Below, in pieces: positions 59,604 to 64,000 of a DNA stretch of 64,000 nucleotides. The notes under the pieces were generated by a model. The model did no database searches. It had not been told where the DNA came from and worked only from the letters and a program-made list of their open reading frames with translations. The stretch spans positions 310,001 through 374,000 of the forward strand of contig JAKOGH010000216.1 in the NCBI GenBank assembly GCA_024811115.1, in the 5' to 3' direction. Made by a program: the position numbers and the translations under genes. The DNA is from Terana coerulea. Lineage: Eukaryota; Basidiomycota; Agaricomycetes; Polyporales; Phanerochaetaceae. How positions within the stretch are numbered: the first letter of the stretch is position 1; every line of letters starts with the position of its first letter.

Positions 59604-60503
59604 ATGTTCATTATCAACTGGTTCTGGGACGTCCTCGCGCAGCTGGGTACGTATTGATGGTAAATATGCACTTGGGGACGCAGAATAACCTTGTCGTTTC
59701 GTCAGGTCTGCTGCACAAGAACGCAAAGATCCTCTTCCTTGGTCTTGACAATGCAGGCAAGACAGTGCGTAATTTGCTTACTCTGCTTACCCCATATGTA
59801 TTAAATGCTGCTCTCTAGACATTGCTGCACATGCTGAAGAATGACCGGCTGGCGACCTTGCAGCCTACCCTCCATCCCAGTGAGTGCTGTCTCGGAGTCC
59901 CACGGCAACGTGTTGCTGACAGCGTGTTGCAGCCTCGGAGGAGCTCGCCATTGGCAATGTCAAGTTTACGACCTACGATTTGGGCGGACATCAGCAAGGT
60001 ATGCCCCATCACCCTTATTCCCACCAGCGCAGCCACTCAGGCGCAACCTCCGACAGCCCGCCGGCTCTGGCGTGACTACTTCCCGGAGGTCGACGGTATC
60101 ATCTTCCTCGTCGACACGGTCGACATTGAGCGGTTCACTGAGTCTAAGGCGGAATTGGACGCGCTGCTGAGCATCGAAGAGCTCGCGAAGGTGCCGTTCC
60201 TTATCCTCGGCAACAAGATCGACGCGCCGGGCGCTGTCTCTGAGGAAGAGCTCAGGCACCACCTCGGCCTGTACCAGACCACTGGCAAGGTGCGTCCCAT
60301 TACTCCCGAATGAAGTTTCTGATTACTGACGCGTTCCTCTAGGGCAAAGTCCCCCTTAACGACATTCGCCCCATCGAGATCTTCATGTGCTCGGTCGTAC
60401 AGAGGCAAGGGTACGGAGAAGGTTTCCGGTGGTTGTCACAATACGTATGTCATCTTTTACTGTACTCAGAGGCGAAGTCTTTCTCACATTCCCACAGATT
60501 TGA
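59604..60503 (+). CDS. SAR1: SAR1, COPII small GTPase
   Basis: Small GTPase that starts COPII vesicle assembly at the ER. Seven exons (59604-59646, 59706-59764, 59819-59879, 59933-59998, 60057-60289, 60343-60444, 60498-60503) give 189 residues, the normal length. The N-terminus [15 protein letters not shown] is the membrane-inserting helix. Motifs are [18 protein letters not shown] (P-loop), the switch I threonine in [32 protein letters not shown] and IFMCSVV. The last exon encodes only Ile and the stop. All junctions are GT-AG and in phase. Confidence 0.96.
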
Positions 60504-60716
60504 GCGTGTCACTCGAAATTACCAGCAGGATGAGTCTCGGATGGTTGGATATAGTAGAATAGTCTTTAGCCTCGCTTTTTGTTGTTACACCTTCTGTGAT
60601 GCGCTGAGTTATGATATCTTGCTCTCAGGACATTTCTTCTGTGCGAACGAGTGACTGCATAAGTGTGGTTCCTCCTCAACACGTCCCTCGCTGGCAGGCG
60701 CTACACGCGCTTTGCC

Positions 60717-62241
60717 ATGCCACCCTTCTTCAGCTCGAACCGCCATGTCCCGTCATTCAGCGCTATCCTCGCCGCCTCTATCCTCCTGCGTGTTGGGCTG
60801 ATACTGTACAGTGAATGGCACGACGCGCATTCCGTCGTCAAGTACACTGACATAGACTACCGCGTCTTCAGTGACGCAGCACGCTTTGTCTCGCATCCCT
60901 CGGAGGACAACAGGGCAAGTGGCCCCCTTGGAGGATGGCTTGGGCTCGGAGAGTACGTGATCACTCATGGTTGCCGCTGCTGGTACTTATCAGAGTAAGC
61001 TAGTCCGTATACAAGGGCGACATACAGATACACGCCGCTGCTCGCGTTGCTGCTCACGCCCAACGAATGGATCCATCCTTCCTTCGGGAAGTACCTCTTC
61101 GCGGCATGCGACATCGTCGGCGGCGTGCTGATGTACAAACTACTGGTCTCTGTCATTCTTCCGGCTACTGCGTCTACTCGCACAGAAAAGGACAAGCCAT
61201 CGAATGAGGCTCAGGAGGCAGACACTGCTGGTATAGCACGCCGAGCAACCCTCCTCACTGCAGTGCACCTCCTCAATCCTCTTGTGTTCACCATCTCCAC
61301 GCGCGGCTCCTCGGAATCGATCCTGTCGCTGTTCGTCCTGCTCACGCTCTACTGCGCGTACCGCGACCGCTGGAATGCCGCCGCGGTGTTCCTGGGCGTC
61401 GCCACGCACTGGAAGATCTACCCGTTTGTTTATGGCGTGGCATGCCTGGGTGTTATTGGGAGCGAGCGGGGTACGGGAGCTGGATGGAAGGGATACGTGA
61501 ACGGCACGCTCAGCTGGAAGGCAGTCAAGTTTGGATTGGTTAGCGCGGGGACTTTTGTTACGCTGGGGGCGGGCATGTACGCTATGTAAGTTCGGTTTAC
61601 GTCTGCCGTGTTACTGCATGCTGATGTATGCACTTTAGTTGGGGCTACCCATTTCTGTACGAGAGCTACCTCTATCACATCCACCGACTGGATCATCGAC
61701 ACAACTTCTCGCCTTACTTCTACCTCATCTATTTGACTTACCCTACCCATCACGAGAGGTCGCTCCCGCTGTCGATCTGGCAGAGACTGGCTAGGTCCTC
61801 CCTTTCCAGCTTCGTACCACAAATGGCCTTGACCCTCGGAGCCGGTGTCCTATTTGGGAGGCGAAAGAAGGATCTGGTGTTTGCCTGGTTTGTGCAGACG
61901 TTCGTTTTCGTGATCTTGAATAAGGTCTGCACTTCGCAGGTACGCACATTCCTAGCTATACATCATGGTCACAGGCATTGAAGACTTTTTTTGTTGTATA
62001 GTATTTCCTCTGGTACATGCTCTTCCTCCCGCTGCTAATCCCTCAGCTCTCAATCACACCAAGACGGGCTCTGCAACTGGGTGGGATGTGGATAGGAACG
62101 CAGGCCCTCTGGTTAAGCGAAGCGTACAAACTGGAGTTCCTCGGCGAGAACGTTTTCTTTGGACTCTGGCTGCGTGGCCTTGTGTACCTACTTGGGCACG
62201 CATGGGTTCTTGCGGGGCTTATGGATTGCTATCAGGGGTGA
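60717..62241 (+). CDS. GPI14: GPI mannosyltransferase 1 (PIG-M / GPI14)
   Basis: ER membrane enzyme that adds the first mannose to the GPI anchor. Four exons (60717-60952, 61028-61585, 61639-61939, 62002-62241) give 444 residues. The N-terminal luminal loop has the DXD-type motif KYTDIDYRVFSDAARFV, followed by YTPLLALLLTPN. Many hydrophobic segments follow, with family markers STRGSSESIL, ATHWKIYPFVYGV, YHIHRLDHRHNFSPYFY and FVILNKVCTSQYFLWYMLF. The C-terminus is LGHAWVLAGLMDCYQG. Start codon 60717 has a good context (GCCATGC). It is convergent with the GMF gene, 102 bases between stops. Confidence 0.94.
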
Positions 62242-62343
62242 TGTGGTATGTATATCGTACATTATGCCTTCATATTCTCGCCATATGCTGCGCTTTGCAC
62301 TATTCCTTGTTGTTACATTTCCTACTTCCCGCATATCGTGTGA

Positions 62344-62936
62344 TCACGACAACAGCTTTGCATTCAGGGCATCGGTCGTCAGTTCTTCCGCGCCCTCTCG
62401 TATCTCGATCACCTTCCCGACATCCGCCTGCGGCGCAGCTCCAATGAGAGTAGGCACACGGAGAGCAGAGAGGACAACGTACCGTGTTCTGGAATTCTAT
62501 CAGGCCGCTGGCGTGCAGCGTGAGGAGACTCATCTCGGAGGACTTGGGTGCCCAGTTGACGAGTACAAGCGGGAAGGACTTGCGGCCGTCCGAGTGGTTC
62601 AGCTCATATGAGAGGACGACGTAACGAGGTGCGTTCTCGGGCAGCTCTGTACATGCGATGCCCACATCATTCAACATATACATTGCGGCAGAGTATCCCA
62701 TGGCATACCTTCGGCCAAGTCCTCGATGCTGATGTCGTCGAACTGCTCGACCTCCTCCATGATCAGCTTCTGCTTGTTGATCTTGACGACTATGGCAGCG
62801 TGGCCTGCATTGCGGCGTGCAAAGCGGAATTTGCGGAGGGACGCCTTCAGTTCTTGGGGGATGTCGACTGTGCTGGACTATACATTTTATGTTGAAGTTT
62901 GTTAGAGATCTGTGCGCGAGTTGCTGGACTGACCAT
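62344..62936 (-). CDS. GMF-type ADF-homology protein (glia maturation factor family)
   Basis: Four exons (62936-62934, 62877-62709, 62646-62483, 62427-62344) give 139 residues. Yeast GMF homologues remove Arp2/3 branches from actin. Visible: SSTVDIPQELKASLRKFRFA, IMEEVEQFDDISIEDLAEEL, PENAPRYVVLSYELNHSDGR, SFPLVLVNWAPKSSEMSLL and the final helix VIEIREGAEELTTDALNAKL. The first exon contains only the start codon: ATG is followed directly by a GTCAGT donor. All phases agree and the length equals the family norm. Confidence 0.9.
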
Positions 62937-63461
62937 GGTCAGTACTGGCAGGAAGGAGCTTGAAGGACTTTGTGGCGAGATCCAAAGCGAGATCGAGATC
63001 TATCGAGGTCTCTGATGAGATAAGATTAGATGAAGTCCCTTGCTTGACAAGGGTTCTGGGACCCCCTTACATAATTAAAAATGCAAAATGGACTCGTTGG
63101 GATTCAATCTATGCCACGATTGAGCACTCTACAAATACCAGCGCGCAGTACCACAAGTCGACACGCCCTGCTAGGCTCTGCAAACTTGTAGCGTTCATGA
63201 CCATCCACAGGACCAAGCAAGGGTTGTGTTATCTAACCTTAACCTTGAAGCTTGAGCAGAGCTTGAGGCTTCACTGCGGTGACCGGACAATAAATCCCGT
63301 GGATTTATCAGGGACTTATCATGGAGAGCGAAATAAATCATCTAGGCTCATAGTCATACCTCCTTTGTATGTCTCGCATGCTGCAACCAGAGACATTGTG
63401 ATGGGCTGGATTTATGCTAAACATATGCAAGAACAAAGAGACATCTTGAGTGCATTTAGCA
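62937..63461. other. Intergenic region after GMF promoter
   Basis: Upstream of the GMF gene. A 169-codon open frame (62960-63469, plus) has no recognisable domain and runs up to the miniature transposon; I do not call it a gene. Confidence 0.35.
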
Positions 63462-63463
63462 TA

Positions 63464-63946
63464 CTATGACTGGCCCCACGTTTATAAGGATTCCTACTCT
63501 TTAAGGTGCTGCTCCCGTGTTACTACAGTTTTCCTCATAAATCCTGGTATACCAGTGCAATACTACCTTGCCTACATGCCTGTATTTTCTCTGTATTTTT
63601 AAGACGAGTGTAGGGCGAATGGGAGAGGCTCTTTCGAGAGAGCCCACCTTTCAAAATTATGGGCGGCATCACAGAATTCCCCAATTCAGCGATGATCCTG
63701 CATGCGGATTGGTCGATAGGATGATTAGCGCCAAAATGGGCTGGTTCTTGCAAACGACCGTAATTTGAGCTTCACCAAAATTCCTATCCCTCCCGCTCAC
63801 GAAATTGCACAAAACAAGTTGGCAATCGCTTAGAAGCATCCTCGAAGGATCTGTAGAAAAATTCTGGGCACCAACGAGTTGCAAGGGAGCGCAGGAAAGC
63901 GAAATTATAAAAGGTGGGTCAATTATAAACGTGGGGCCAGTCATAG
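63464..63946. mobile_element. 483-base miniature inverted-repeat transposon, TA target duplication
   Basis: The left end CTATGACTGGCCCCACGTTT is repeated in inverted form at the right end (24 matching bases), and TA lies directly outside both ends (63462-63463 and 63947-63948). This fits a Tc1/mariner-type MITE. Next to the right end a second, altered copy of the terminal block (GACCCACCTTTTATAA as read inward) forms a subterminal repeat that the left end lacks. Internal frames are short and show no transposase motif, so it would need a helper element. Confidence 0.8.
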
Positions 63947-64000
63947 TACATCTCTTGGAGCTATGAAAGGCGAGTTGTTTCAGTATCCGCGATAAGTCCC

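Noticed and set aside
62960..63469. 169-codon frame next to the MITE
   Set aside because: No recognisable domain, no intron structure, and it lies in the GMF upstream region.
1..64000. CRISPR arrays, rRNA or tRNA genes
   Set aside because: No regularly spaced repeats and no tRNA box B (GGTTCGANTCC) in a cloverleaf context were seen.

Overview
This window looks like nuclear DNA of a basidiomycete fungus, most likely an Agaricomycete. The reasons are gene density, many short introns (about 45-65 bases, GT-AG), and gene families typical of mushrooms: a cerato-platanin, Ure2p-class glutathione transferases, divergent N-terminal F-box proteins, a serine/threonine/alanine-rich secreted protein and a DUF3455 protein. 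No tRNA, rRNA or CRISPR array was seen.

Layout. 1-10.1 kb: the 5' part of a meiotic MER3/HFM1 helicase (minus, running off the left edge), then CKS1 and an insulin-degrading-enzyme type M16 protease (plus). 10.5-10.8 kb: a candidate U1 snRNA gene; a second, inverted copy lies at 46.6-46.9 kb. 12.2-14.8 kb: a tandem pair of glutathione transferases. 15.1-37.1 kb: a minus-strand tandem array of seven related proteins plus one orphan finger fragment. Full-length members carry a long conserved helical region followed by a C-terminal MYND zinc finger. A cerato-platanin gene, an F-box gene and a 0.76-kb palindrome lie within the array. 37.7-46.2 kb: a Nudix hydrolase, a NEDD1-like WD40 protein, two mitochondrial membrane proteins (a TMEM69/DUF3429 protein and PAM17) and an F-box gene. 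47.3-53.7 kb: a mitochondrial carrier, an Rrn6/TAF1C-like Pol I factor and mitochondrial ribosomal protein uL3m. 54.2-57.0 kb: two secreted proteins. 58.0-62.9 kb: secretory-pathway genes (SRP receptor beta, SAR1, GPI mannosyltransferase PIG-M), then an ADF-homology GMF protein. 63.5-63.9 kb: a TA-flanked miniature transposon.

Two points matter to anyone using this annotation. First, several otherwise well-preserved genes (the M16 protease, DUF3455, NEDD1-like and two array members) each need one-base changes, nearly all in homopolymer runs, to keep their family reading frame. This suggests assembly indels more than real pseudogenes, and it limits every 'broken gene' call here. Second, the MYND array is the main accessory feature: paralogues differ in whether they keep the finger, and one finger survives alone with its conserved tryptophan codon turned into a stop.
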